Source: Verrucomicrobiota bacterium (GTDB lineage Bacteria; Verrucomicrobiota; Verrucomicrobiia; CAIQCK01). From it: a DNA stretch of 64,000 bases. The DNA is taken from assembly GCA_026397915.1 (NCBI GenBank), contig JAPLTX010000022.1:1-64000 (forward strand). The letters are read 5' to 3'. This document shows, piece by piece, positions 16,388 to 25,502 of this stretch. Position 1 is the stretch's first letter. Every line of letters starts with the position of its first letter. Below the pieces are notes generated by a model. The model was given only the letters and a program-made list of their open reading frames with translations, made no database searches and had not been told where the DNA came from. A program made the position numbers and the translations under genes.

Positions 16388-18226
16388 CTACCTCCGAAGC
16401 CGACACCGCATCAGCCGCGAGCCGCAGCCGTAGTAGAGCGTTTCGTCCTGCGTCACAAAGAAGCCGAAGGCGTGGGACAGCGATTTGTCCCGCACGACGA
16501 TCTTCGCGCTGTGATCGGCGGGATCAATCGCAAAGACCGCGTCGTCACCCACGCCATAGATCAAGCCGCGCGGATCAGCGGGTTCGTCGCTCAGCTCGGG
16601 GAAGCGCAGGCTTTTCACCGGCAGCGCGCTGGTGAAGACGACTTTCCGCTGTGCCGGATCGAAGACGTAGTATTTCGTGCCGGCGATGCCGTAGAGCAGG
16701 CCGTTGCGCGCGCGGACGACCGCGCCGTAGTTCTTTGTGCCCGCCACCGGTTGCGCGCGGAACGCGACCGTCTCGCGCTGGCAGTCCCAGAGGAACACGA
16801 ACGCTTCCTTCTCTGTCGGAATCGCGCTGGAGCCGCCCTGGATGGACGACGCGCAGAACAAGCCGCCCAGTTCGGGAACGGCTGCGACGCTGAAGATGCT
16901 CTGGTTCGGAATGACGTTGACCCAGACCTTGTGTGAGAAATCGGCCGGGTTGATTCGCACGAGCGCGCCGCCGAGCCGGCCTTTGGAGGGAAACGTCCCC
17001 GAGTAAATCATGCCGTCAGGACCGAGGGTTAGTTGGACCGGCCGCTCCTGGCTTTTGACGGTGACGACGTGACGCGGGTTGTCCTGCCGCTTGATTGATT
17101 TCGTCGGGTCGAAGAAATCCACGGTAGCCGGCATGTAGCTGCTCAGGAACAGACCCGACGGATGATTGAGCGTGTCGTAGATCTGGACCTTGTTGACGGC
17201 GAGCGCGCCGAGGTCCGTAAGCTTTCCGCTGCGCGTGTCGTAGCAGAAGGTGATGGCCGGGGAAAACGTGCCGCCGTAGATTTTGCCGTCGCGCTCGCAA
17301 CTCACACTGAAGATTGAGCGGGGCGCGCCTTCGTAGCGCGTCTGCAAGAGAGTGACCTTCCGCGTCTTCACGTTGGTCAACGCCAGCTTGCCCGCGGCGT
17401 TGATGGAGCCGACGATCTTGTCGCCAGCCAGGAGCGGCTTGCGCGGCGCCGGCGCTTTCGTCTCGCCAAGCTCGACGCGGTCGGGATGACAGCGGAACTT
17501 CGCGCTGCCCGATTCTCCATAGACGTTGCCGTCTGCGGCCAACCAGACGCGCGGGCAGCCCTGCGCCTTGGTCAGCGATTCGGGCAGGATCTGTTTCTTC
17601 GCGCCGGTCTTGCTGTCCACGGCCCAAAGCTCCTGGTGATGAAGGCCGACCGGGCAGTAGATGATGTTGTCGGCGCTGGCGGCGGGATGGAGCAGGTAAC
17701 ACTGCTTCGGGTCGCCCGGAAGCCGTCCGAGATTCTCAACCTTCCCTGTGCGCGGATCGCAGCGCACCAGACGGGCTTGTGGATAAGCACCGACGTAGAA
17801 CTTCCCGTCCGGGCCGACTGCGTTGCCCAGCCAGTAACTCGCAGGCTTCGCCGGCACGCCGAGGTCCGTCAACTCGCGTTTAGCGACGTCATACTTTAGA
17901 AAATGACCCGGCGAGCCAGTGTAGGCATAGAGGTTGCCGTCGTCCGCCTGAATCATCTGGATGTGCGTGATACCGAAGCGTGTGAGATCCACCCACGTCA
18001 CGTCGCCGCTGTCGAGATGAATGCCAACCAACGTGCGCTTGTCGGACGTTTCGTAATCGCTCCACGCCATGTAGCCGTTCCCGGAGTCCCGCGTGACAGC
18101 TTGCATTTGTAGTTCGCGCAGGCGCACGGGTTCGCCCAAGTCCTCAAAGGTGAAGCTGGTGTCAGTGGCGAGCGAAGACAGCGTGGTCAACCAGAGCAAT
18201 CCGAGAGCAATCCTCTTGGTCATCAT
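16388..18226 (-). CDS. Secreted quinoprotein/NHL-like beta-propeller of unknown role
   Basis: About 612 residues. Start chosen at the ATG-ATG pair (18226/18223), which opens a signal peptide (MMTKRIALGLLWLTTLSSLA); the open frame continues upstream without signal character. Repeated blade-like segments such as DDGNLYAYTGSPGHFLKYDV, GPDGKFYVGAYPQARLVRCD and GPDGMIYSGTFPSKGRLGG suggest a 7- or 8-bladed propeller. No catalytic motif is recognised. It is divergent from the AGE-family epimerase with 67 bp between the starts, so the two may share control. It may be a sugar-binding or dehydrogenase-like periplasmic protein. Confidence 0.65.
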   Translation of the reverse strand: MMTKRIALGLLWLTTLSSLATDTSFTFEDLGEPVRLRELQMQAVTRDSGNGYMAWSDYETSDKRTLVGIHLDSGDVTWVDLTRFGITHIQMIQADDGNLYAYTGSPGHFLKYDVAKRELTDLGVPAKPASYWLGNAVGPDGKFYVGAYPQARLVRCDPRTGKVENLGRLPGDPKQCYLLHPAASADNIIYCPVGLHHQELWAVDSKTGAKKQILPESLTKAQGCPRVWLAADGNVYGESGSAKFRCHPDRVELGETKAPAPRKPLLAGDKIVGSINAAGKLALTNVKTRKVTLLQTRYEGAPRSIFSVSCERDGKIYGGTFSPAITFCYDTRSGKLTDLGALAVNKVQIYDTLNHPSGLFLSSYMPATVDFFDPTKSIKRQDNPRHVVTVKSQERPVQLTLGPDGMIYSGTFPSKGRLGGALVRINPADFSHKVWVNVIPNQSIFSVAAVPELGGLFCASSIQGGSSAIPTEKEAFVFLWDCQRETVAFRAQPVAGTKNYGAVVRARNGLLYGIAGTKYYVFDPAQRKVVFTSALPVKSLRFPELSDEPADPRGLIYGVGDDAVFAIDPADHSAKIVVRDKSLSHAFGFFVTQDETLYYGCGSRLMRCRLRR

Positions 18227-18293
18227 GGCGCGAGTCTGTGCCCGGCGACTTCGCGCTTGCAAGCGCCGAGTGAACGGGGTCGAATGGCACACG

Positions 18294-19556
18294 ATGCGTG
18301 CGATGATTCCTATGGTCTTCTGGTTGCTGGCGGCGTTAGCACTTCCCGCCGCGCCGCTGAACGACCGTGTGCGTGAGTTCAAAACACAGCTCGCGGAGAA
18401 GATCTTGCCCTACTGGTTCGACACAGCGCAGGACACGGCCGACGGTGGATATCTGCTCTCCGACGATCTCGTAAAAGGCCGGACGACGCCAAAGGAGAAG
18501 GCCATCGTCACTCAAGCGCGGATGGTGTGGACGTTTTCGCTTGCGCATCGGAAAGGTTTCAGCAACGCGCGGCGCGACTATCTGAAGGCGGCGGCGCAAG
18601 GGTATCGGTTTCTCATCGAGCACTTCCTCGACAAGGAGCACGGCGGTTATTTCTGGAAGACCGACCTTGCCGGCAAGCCGGTGAACGAGCGGAAGATCGT
18701 TTACGGCCAGTCGTTCGTGATCTACGCGCTTGTGGAGTATCACCGCGCCAGTGGCGACAAGGAGGCGCTGCGACACGCGATGGAGCTTTATCGAACGTTG
18801 CAGAAGCGCGCCTACGATTCGAAGCTCGGCGGCTGGGTGGAGCACTTCACGCGGGACTGGATGCCGCTGGCGCTGCGCGACCCTGCGGGCGAGGTGGAGG
18901 TGGCGGGCCTGAAGAGCGCCAACACGCATCTGCACTTGATGGAGGCGCTGACGGAGCTTTACGAGGTCACGCGCGACAAAGCTGTCCGCAAGTCGCTGGA
19001 GGAATCGCTGCGGCTCAACATGGAATACTTCTATCCGCTCGACGCGGGCAAGTCGTGCTTCCACCGCAATCCCGACTGGTCGGCCGTCACCGATCCCCGC
19101 AGTGCGGGCTTGTCCTACGGCCACAACGTCGAGTTCGCGTGGCTGATGGTTCGTGCAGAGGAGGTGCTGGGTCGGTCGCCGTCGTGGCCGCACTTCTACG
19201 CGCATCTCGATCACGCGCTCAAGGTTGGCTACGACCGCGAGCGCGGCGGGCTTTACCATCGCGGCATCGGCAACGAAGCGCCGTTCGACACGACGAAGGT
19301 TTGGTGGGTGGAGGCGGAGATGATCGCGACGTTCACCGACGCGTTGCGGCACAAGCCGGACGCCGCCTACGAGTCCGCGCTGGTGAAGACGCTGGAGTTT
19401 GTCGCGCGTCACATGACCGATCCGAAGGACGGTATCTGGGTGGACAGTGTGATGGCGGACGGCCATCCGAAGAACACCAACAAGGCTCACAACTGGAAGG
19501 CGAACTACCACGACGTGCGCGCGCTGGTGAAGTTCGTGGAGGCGTTCGGTAAGTAA
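18294..19556 (+). CDS. AGE-family (N-acylglucosamine 2-epimerase/cellobiose 2-epimerase-like) protein
   Basis: 420 residues from ATG 18294, which opens a hydrophobic export signal (MRAMIPMVFWLLAALALPAA); 18303 is an alternative. The (alpha/alpha)6-barrel signatures are present: RMVWTFSLAHRKG, HLHLMEALTELYE, SYGHNVEFAWLM, WWVEAEMIATF and NWKANYHDVRALV. Relatives epimerise C2 of N-acylglucosamine, cellobiose or mannobiose; others isomerise aldoses. A signal peptide suggests action outside the cytoplasm, which is unusual for the family. The SDR downstream lies 14 bp away and is likely co-transcribed. Confidence 0.82.
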   Translation: MRAMIPMVFWLLAALALPAAPLNDRVREFKTQLAEKILPYWFDTAQDTADGGYLLSDDLVKGRTTPKEKAIVTQARMVWTFSLAHRKGFSNARRDYLKAAAQGYRFLIEHFLDKEHGGYFWKTDLAGKPVNERKIVYGQSFVIYALVEYHRASGDKEALRHAMELYRTLQKRAYDSKLGGWVEHFTRDWMPLALRDPAGEVEVAGLKSANTHLHLMEALTELYEVTRDKAVRKSLEESLRLNMEYFYPLDAGKSCFHRNPDWSAVTDPRSAGLSYGHNVEFAWLMVRAEEVLGRSPSWPHFYAHLDHALKVGYDRERGGLYHRGIGNEAPFDTTKVWWVEAEMIATFTDALRHKPDAAYESALVKTLEFVARHMTDPKDGIWVDSVMADGHPKNTNKAHNWKANYHDVRALVKFVEAFGK

Positions 19557-19570
19557 ACGGAGAGAGATTC

Positions 19571-20332
19571 ATGGACCTGAAATTGAAAGACAAGGTGGTG
19601 TTGGTCACAGGCGGTTCGCACGGGCTGGGCAGGGCGATTTGTCTCGGCCTGGCGGCAGAAGGCGCGAAGGTGGGCGTGAATTATCACCGCAATCAGGAAA
19701 AAACCGAAGCGGTGGTGGCCGAAATCCGCCGAACGCACGGCGTGGAAGCCGCTGGCGCGCGCGGCGACATCGCAAAGGAAGCGGAGGTCATCCAGATGTT
19801 TGACGATCTGGAGCGGAACCTCGGCCCGGTGGACGTGGTGGTGAACAACGCCGCCGTCTGCCCCGTCGGTCCGATCACTGAGATGAGCGAGGCGGATTGG
19901 AACCGGACATTTCAGGTGAACATGACCGGCACGTTCTTGTGCAGCCGCGAGTTGGTGCGGCGGCTCCTGAAAGCCAAGCGCACCGGCCGCATCGTGAACA
20001 TTTCCTCGCAGGCGGCGTTTCGAGGCTCGCAGTCGGGCAAGGCGCCCTACGATGCGAGCAAGGGCGCGATCGTGGCGTTTACGGTGTCGCTCGCACGCGA
20101 ACTGGCGCCGAAGAACATCTGCATCAACTGCGTCGCGCCGGGCTTCATGTATACCGAGATGCTGGCGCCGTTCATTGACGCCGACCGCGAGAAGTTCGAG
20201 GGCCGCGTGCCGCTGCACCGCATCGCGAAGCTGGATGAGGTGACCAACGTCGTCGTCTTTCTTGCTTCCGAGCGCGCCAGCTACATGACCGGCGCGACAG
20301 TGGATGTCAGCGGCGGGCTGGCAATGAGGTAG
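19571..20332 (+). CDS. Short-chain dehydrogenase/reductase (FabG-like)
   Basis: 253 residues with TGGSHGLG (cofactor), NNAAVCPVG, the catalytic serine in NISSQAAFRG and Tyr-x3-Lys in PYDASKGA, ending in GATVDVSGGLAMR. The ATG at 19571 follows GGAGAGA by a few bases. It is a cytosolic NAD(P)-dependent oxidoreductase, probably of a sugar or sugar acid given its linkage to the AGE-family gene. A housekeeping fatty-acid role is unlikely because no fab genes are near. It is a distant paralogue of the SDR at 13797. Confidence 0.88.
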   Translation: MDLKLKDKVVLVTGGSHGLGRAICLGLAAEGAKVGVNYHRNQEKTEAVVAEIRRTHGVEAAGARGDIAKEAEVIQMFDDLERNLGPVDVVVNNAAVCPVGPITEMSEADWNRTFQVNMTGTFLCSRELVRRLLKAKRTGRIVNISSQAAFRGSQSGKAPYDASKGAIVAFTVSLARELAPKNICINCVAPGFMYTEMLAPFIDADREKFEGRVPLHRIAKLDEVTNVVVFLASERASYMTGATVDVSGGLAMR

Positions 20333-20406
20333 CTGCGTTTCGGAAGGCTTGCACTTCGCCGCGAAGTAGTGTTTTCTGCGCGCACTCAGACTGGCGGCAA
20401 ACAAAC

Positions 20407-21719
20407 ATGGAAACCAACATGAACGATCAGACCAGCTTCACCCGACGGGAATTTCTCAGCACCACCGGCAAGGCCGCGACGGCGCTTGCCGCAGCTTCGG
20501 CTTTTGGGCCGGCCATCCTCAGCGCCAAGTCGCCCAACGGAACCATCGGCGTCGGTCACATCGGCCTCGGCACGCGCGGCGGCGACCTTATCAATGGCAC
20601 CGTCAACTGCGACGGCGTGAAGGTGACGGCGGTGTGCGACGTGTATGGGCCGCACCGGCAGAAGGGCGTCGAGCGCAGCAAGAATCCCGACGTGAAGGCT
20701 TACGTGGACTACCACGAGTTGCTCGCCGACAAGAACGTGGACGCGGTCGTCATCGGCGCGCCGGACCATTGGCATTGCCAGATGGTGCTCGACGCGGTGA
20801 AGGCCGGCAAAGACATCTACTGCGAGAAAGGTTTCTCGCGCACGCTGAAGGAGGCGAAGCTGATGCGCGCCGCGCTCAAGAAGAGCAAGGTCGTGTTCCA
20901 GCTCGGCCATCAGGCGCGGCAGAGCGCGTGCGCGTTGCAGGCGAAGGAACTCATCGCCACCGGCGCGCTCGGCCCGGTCACGCTCGTGCGCACGGGTCGC
21001 TTCGGCAACAACGACGCCCAGCATCCGATCTGGCGATGGTATGGCTACTACAATCAGTGGGAGCATCCCGATCCGGCGAAAGTCGTCAAGGACGTGGACT
21101 GGAAACTCTGGACTGGAAACTCTGGCTCGGCGAGACGCCGAAGATTCCGTTCAACGAGCGGCACTTCTGGCACTGGCGCTGTTACTGGCGTTACGGCACC
21201 GGCCAGGCGGGCGACCTGCTTTCGCACGAGATGGATTTCGTCCAATACATCCTTGGTCACGGCATTCCCGACACCTGCTCCTGCACGGGCCTCAACGCGC
21301 TGCTCAAGGACGACCGCGAAGTGCCCGACACGTGGGCGGCGACGTATCAGTTCATCAAGCTCGGCCGCACCGTCACCTTCACTGCGAGCATGAACACCAG
21401 CATCGGCCAGCCGGTGGAGTTTTGTGGCAAGGACGCGCTGCTGCGCTTCGACGGCATCGCGCACGATGCGACCAACTTCACGGTCACACCCGAAGGCCAC
21501 AACGAGCGGAAGGACCTGCCGAAGGGCTACATTCGCGGCAAGACGCCGCGCCAGCCGAACCACATGGAGGATTTCTTCAACTGCGTCCGCAGCCGCGGCA
21601 CGCCCAAGTGCGGCGTGGACGAGGCGTTCGTGGAGATTGCCACGTCGCTGATGTCCATCGAGTCCTACCTGAAGCGGCGGCAAGTGCGATGGGACCCGGT
21701 GAAGGAAGAGATCGTGTGA
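20407..21719 (+). pseudogene. Gfo/Idh/MocA-family oxidoreductase broken by a 14-bp tandem duplication
   Basis: The first part (20407 to about 21109) encodes a Tat signal (TRREFLSTTGKAATALAAAS), the NAD-binding start IGVGHIGLGTRGG and the family motif APDHWH followed later by CEKGFSRTL. At 21096-21123 a 14-base unit is perfectly duplicated, shifting the frame. The original frame ends at 21393 after 328 residues. The rest of the protein (LGETPKIPFNERHFWHWR and on to PVKEEIV) continues in another frame to 21719. Removing one copy restores a continuous protein of about 432 residues. It is either a true null allele or an assembly error; the remainder shows no other damage. Confidence 0.88.
21096..21123 (+). 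repeat. perfect 14-bp tandem duplication
   Basis: GGACTGGAAACTCT occurs at 21096-21109 and again at 21110-21123, and the next two bases (GG) match the unit start. Because 14 is not a multiple of three, the second copy causes the frameshift in the Gfo/Idh/MocA gene. Confidence 0.97.
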
Positions 21720-21760
21720 TCGAGTTGCAACCCGAACAACCAACCTAGACAAGGAGCAAG

Positions 21761-22450
21761 ATGAACCCGATGCTGAACAAAACCCTCCGCGCGGTCTGCG
21801 CGGGCATGATGTTGCTGGCGATCGCGTTACCGGTCGTCGGTAACGCGCAAGGAGACAAATCCGTGAAGATCAACATGGACAACGCCTACTACTACACCGA
21901 TGGCAAGTTCGACTTGGAGAAGGGTAAGGATGCCATCATCGCGCTGATGAAACACCACGGTTACCCGGTCTATCCGGGCATCCGCGAGAAGCTTTTTGTT
22001 TCCGACTACGGCCTCGGCCATTTCACAGAGGTCGGCTTGGCGGCGGTGATGTGGGTCAACAACGAGAAGGACCGTTACATGTTGATGGACATCTACCTGA
22101 TGCCGAACCAGATGTTGCCCGAGCACTGGCATCAAGCCGCCAAGGAGAATCCTTCCAAGCTCGAAGGCTGGCTGGTGCGCTACGGTCTCTCGCACATCGT
22201 CGGCGAAGGAGAGCCGAACCTGACGGTGAAAGTGCCGGCCATTCACAACGGCGGCAAAGTCACCGTCGAGCACGAGGTGGCCGCGAAGCCGGGCGACTTC
22301 GTTCCGCTCAACCGCGGCGGCGCGCATCACTGGCAGATGGCCGGTCCCGAAGGCGCGATTATTACTGAGGTGGCGAACGTCCACACCAACGCCGGCGTGC
22401 GCCATCTCGACAAGGCGATGAACGACTTCTTCCTGAAGGACGAGAAGTAG
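21761..22450 (+). CDS. Secreted cupin protein, D-lyxose isomerase-like
   Basis: 229 residues with an AAGGAG site upstream and a signal peptide (MLLAIALPVVGNAQG). A single cupin fold is suggested by the metal-ligand pattern PEHWHQAAKENP and, later, GGAHHWQM and EVANVHTNAGVRHLD. The spacing resembles cupin-type sugar isomerases such as D-lyxose isomerase, but the match is weak and export is atypical for that activity. Its stop lies 8 bp before an L-xylulokinase-like gene, so a role in pentose or ketopentose handling is plausible. Alternatively it is a binding protein or dioxygenase-like cupin. Confidence 0.6.
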   Translation: MNPMLNKTLRAVCAGMMLLAIALPVVGNAQGDKSVKINMDNAYYYTDGKFDLEKGKDAIIALMKHHGYPVYPGIREKLFVSDYGLGHFTEVGLAAVMWVNNEKDRYMLMDIYLMPNQMLPEHWHQAAKENPSKLEGWLVRYGLSHIVGEGEPNLTVKVPAIHNGGKVTVEHEVAAKPGDFVPLNRGGAHHWQMAGPEGAIITEVANVHTNAGVRHLDKAMNDFFLKDEK

Positions 22451-22458
22451 AAGTTCGC

Positions 22459-23949
22459 ATGTCGCGCTATCTGCTGGGCATTGACAACGGCGGCACGGTC
22501 TCCAAGGCCGCGTTGTTCACAGTCAGCGGCGGCGAGGTGGCCGTCGCCGGGAGGAAGCTGTCGTCGCTGGAGCCGAAACCGGGTCACGCCGAGCGCGATG
22601 CGGACGCGCTCTGGCGCAGCACCGCCGAAGCGATCCGCGAAGTGCTGGCGAAGTCCGGAGTCAATCCGCGTGACGTTCTCTGCGTTGCCTGCGCCGGCCA
22701 CGGCAACGGCCTATACCTCATAGATAAGGATGGTCGTCCGGCGCGCAACGGCATCTATTCCACCGACTCGCGCGCGCAGGATTACGTCAGCCGTTGGCGC
22801 GCGGCGGGCGTCGGCGAGCGGGCACTGCCGAAGACCGCGCAATGTCTCTGGCCCGGCCAGCCAAATGCGCTGCTGGCGTGGCTGCGCGATCACGAGCCGG
22901 AGACGCTCGCCCGCGCGCGTTGGGCGCTGATGTGCAAGGACTACATCCGGTTCCGGCTCACGGGCGAGGTTTTCGCCGAGTTGACCGACATGTCCGGCAC
23001 GAGCCTGATGAACGTCGTCACTGCCGACTACGACGACAGCGTGCTGGAGTTGTTCGGCATCGCGGACATGAAGCGCCTGCTGCCGCCGCTGGTCGGGAGT
23101 GCCGACCTTTGCGGCGAGGTCACCGCGCAAGCCGCCGCCGATACGGGCCTGGCCGCGGGCACGCCGGTGGCGGGCGGGTTGTTCGACATTGACGCGTGCG
23201 GGCTGGCGGCGGGCATGGTGGACGAGCGGCTGATGACGCTGGTGGCCGGCACGTGGGGCTGCAATCTCTACGTCGCCCGCGAGCCGCTCATAGACAAAGA
23301 CCTTTTCATGACGACCTGCTACGCCGTTCCCGGCTGGCATTTGATGCTGGAAGGCAGCCCGACCTCCGCCGGCAATCTCGAATGGTTCATCGCCGAGTTC
23401 CTCGGCCCGGGGCACGGCGGGTCCGCCTACGAACTTTGCAACGAGCTAGTCGCGTCAGTGGATGCGCGCGACTCGCGGCTCGTGTTCCTGCCGTTCCTCT
23501 ACGGCTCCAACGCGCACCCGGCGGCGAAGTCCTGCCTGATCGGACTCGAAGGCCGTCACACTCGCGCCCATGTCTTGCGTGCGGTCTATGAAGGCATCGT
23601 CTTTGCCCACCACTGGCACGTGCGCCGGCTGCTGCAATTCCGCCCGCCGCCGGAGGCGATCCGTTTCACCGGCGGCGCGGCGCGCAGCGACGTGTGGGTG
23701 CGGATGTTCGCCGACTGTTTCCAGATTCCGGTGGAGATTCCCGCCGGCACGGAACTCGGCGCGCTTGGCGCGGCCATCGCGGCGGCGGTCGCGAGCGGTT
23801 GTTACGCGGACTACCCGCAGGCGGTGGCGGCGATGACCCGCGTCGCGCGGCGGCAGGAGCCGGACCCGGCGAAGAAGGATTTGTATGCAGCGAAGTATGC
23901 GAGGTATCTGGAGGTCATCCAAGCGTTGGAGAACGTCTGGGGAAAGTGA
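22459..23949 (+). CDS. lyxK: L-xylulokinase-like FGGY carbohydrate kinase
   Basis: 496 residues with a complete FGGY layout: N-terminal LGIDNGGTVSKAALF, catalytic-region GGLFDIDACGLAAG, and C-terminal FTGGAARSDVWVRMFADCFQ plus GTELGALGAAIAAAV. Segments such as SPTSAGNLEWF, LPFLYGSNAHP and HTRAHVLRAVYEGIVF parallel E. coli LyxK (L-xylulokinase) along the whole length. That enzyme phosphorylates L-xylulose to L-xylulose 5-phosphate. Sister kinases for 3-keto-L-gulonate or L-ribulose cannot be excluded. The neighbouring cupin may supply the ketose, and the RhaT-type symporter could import L-lyxose. Confidence 0.8.
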   Translation: MSRYLLGIDNGGTVSKAALFTVSGGEVAVAGRKLSSLEPKPGHAERDADALWRSTAEAIREVLAKSGVNPRDVLCVACAGHGNGLYLIDKDGRPARNGIYSTDSRAQDYVSRWRAAGVGERALPKTAQCLWPGQPNALLAWLRDHEPETLARARWALMCKDYIRFRLTGEVFAELTDMSGTSLMNVVTADYDDSVLELFGIADMKRLLPPLVGSADLCGEVTAQAAADTGLAAGTPVAGGLFDIDACGLAAGMVDERLMTLVAGTWGCNLYVAREPLIDKDLFMTTCYAVPGWHLMLEGSPTSAGNLEWFIAEFLGPGHGGSAYELCNELVASVDARDSRLVFLPFLYGSNAHPAAKSCLIGLEGRHTRAHVLRAVYEGIVFAHHWHVRRLLQFRPPPEAIRFTGGAARSDVWVRMFADCFQIPVEIPAGTELGALGAAIAAAVASGCYADYPQAVAAMTRVARRQEPDPAKKDLYAAKYARYLEVIQALENVWGK

Positions 23950-23977
23950 TAGCCTCGCAGTCAGCCAAAGGAGAAAC

Positions 23978-25042
23978 ATGCGAACGATGACAAGAGTAGC
24001 GGGCGTGCTGGCGGTGCTGGGATTGTGCTGGTTCCTCGGCGGCTGCGGTTGTGGCTGCGAGTGTGAGAAGAGCGGACTCATGAAACCCCGCGTCGGTTTC
24101 AAGCTGCCGGAGAAATACAACAGCCCCGACGGCATGACCATCGGCAAGGACGGCTGCATCTACCTCGCCATGAACAACGTCGTGCTCCAGCAGCATCCGG
24201 CGATGATCCTGCGCATCACGCCTGACGACAAACTGGAGGAAGTCATTACGCTGCCGCCGCATCCCGACACCAAGCTCGCCAGCCCGCTCGGCGTCGCGTT
24301 CAGCTCCGACGGCAACCTCTACGTCGCCGACTGCCAGGCGTTCTGCACGAAGGAGCCGGCGAAGTCGCGGCTGCTGCGCGTGAACATGAAGGACGGCAAG
24401 GCCGCCGGCTGCGACGTGGTCGCCGTCGGCTTCAACATGTCCAACGGCGTGGCGGCGAAAAGCAACTGCATCTACGTCTGCGACACGACGCTCAATAAGG
24501 AGACGCCCATGGCCAGCGGCGTCTATCGCTTCAAGCTCTCTGAACTGGACGCCGCCAAGCCGGTCGCCGTCACCGGCCTCGGCGATCCGCATCTGGTCGT
24601 GAAGCTCTCCACGCAGAACAAGGAGCATCCCGTCGGCGCGAACGGTCTCGACTTTGACGCCGCCGGCAACATGTATGTCTGCAACTTCGGCGACCACGAG
24701 GTGATCAAGGTCGTCTTCGCCGCCGCCGGCAAGGTCAAGTCGCAGGACGTGCTTGCGAAGGACCACGGCATGGAGAGCGCCGATGGCCTCCACTGCGATG
24801 CCGCCGGCAACATTTGGGTGGCCGACTTCCTCGGCAACGCCGTGGTGCGGATTGATTCCAAGTCCGGCGCGGTCACGGTCGTCGCCAAGAACGGCGAGAG
24901 CGACGGCGCCGACGGCAGCCTCCACGCGCCTTCCGAGTGCATTGTGCGCGGCAACAAGCTCTACATCTCGAACATCAACCTGACCTACGGCCCGCACAAA
25001 TCCAGCAAGCTCTACACGATCTCCGTGATAGACCTGAAATAG
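23978..25042 (+). CDS. SMP-30-like beta-propeller lipoprotein
   Basis: 354 residues from the ATG at 23978 after AAAGGAGAAAC. A lipobox L20-G21-G22-C23 ends the signal peptide, followed by a cysteine-rich start (CGCGCECEKSG). Blade motifs are SPDGMTIGKDGCIYLAMN, GANGLDFDAAGNMYVCNF, SADGLHCDAAGNIWVADF and LHAPSECIVRGNKLYISN. It is a clear paralogue of the secreted propeller at 12590, sharing the same blade order and a cysteine-rich N-terminus. It is probably anchored to the inner leaflet of the outer membrane. Lactonase activity is possible but no catalytic residue can be assigned safely. Confidence 0.78.
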   Translation: MRTMTRVAGVLAVLGLCWFLGGCGCGCECEKSGLMKPRVGFKLPEKYNSPDGMTIGKDGCIYLAMNNVVLQQHPAMILRITPDDKLEEVITLPPHPDTKLASPLGVAFSSDGNLYVADCQAFCTKEPAKSRLLRVNMKDGKAAGCDVVAVGFNMSNGVAAKSNCIYVCDTTLNKETPMASGVYRFKLSELDAAKPVAVTGLGDPHLVVKLSTQNKEHPVGANGLDFDAAGNMYVCNFGDHEVIKVVFAAAGKVKSQDVLAKDHGMESADGLHCDAAGNIWVADFLGNAVVRIDSKSGAVTVVAKNGESDGADGSLHAPSECIVRGNKLYISNINLTYGPHKSSKLYTISVIDLK

Positions 25043-25090
25043 TCGAGAATCCCCTTGAAAACGACTTGCTCCTGACTAGGCTAGCCGCCC

Positions 25091-25444
25091 ATGAGCATGA
25101 GGACTTCGCCCGTCACGCCGGCAGCCATGTCGAAGCTGCCGCTGGTCATGGGCTTTGTTTGTTTCGTGATCGGCGCGGTGACGTTGCTCTACGCCGGCTT
25201 TGCCACGCTCAAGAGCGCGGACCAACTGGAGCAAGCACAACGGAATCTTCAACAGCTCGAAGCCAATTGGCCGAAGATCACCAGCAACGGCCAGCAGGTG
25301 TTTGGGGTGACGAGAGGTTTTGCCACCAGCACGATCCTGTTGACGCGCACAAATTACCGGGTGAAGCTCGCGCTCTGCGGCGTCAGCCTGCTGACGGTGG
25401 CGGCGGGCGGGGTGCTCCTCTTCAGCGCCCGACCCCGGAAATGA
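25091..25444 (+). CDS. Small two-helix membrane protein of unknown function
   Basis: 117 residues with two hydrophobic helices (about residues 17-41, LPLVMGFVCFVIGAVTLLYA, and 92-111, VKLALCGVSLLTVAAGGVLL). They are separated by a polar, coiled-coil-like stretch (SADQLEQAQRNLQQLEANW). No family was recognised. It starts a run of three small unknown genes on the plus strand with 50-60 bp or shorter gaps. It is probably an inner-membrane protein with its middle loop outside. Confidence 0.5.
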   Translation: MSMRTSPVTPAAMSKLPLVMGFVCFVIGAVTLLYAGFATLKSADQLEQAQRNLQQLEANWPKITSNGQQVFGVTRGFATSTILLTRTNYRVKLALCGVSLLTVAAGGVLLFSARPRK

Positions 25445-25502
25445 TCGCCGGCGACAAACACCAGTTTTGGGATAACTTCCTTCGCGGTCGCGCCCCTTAC
25501 AG

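Noticed and set aside
21096-21719. Programmed frameshift in the Gfo/Idh/MocA gene
   Set aside because: No slippery heptamer is seen and the offset is fully explained by the 14-bp duplication.
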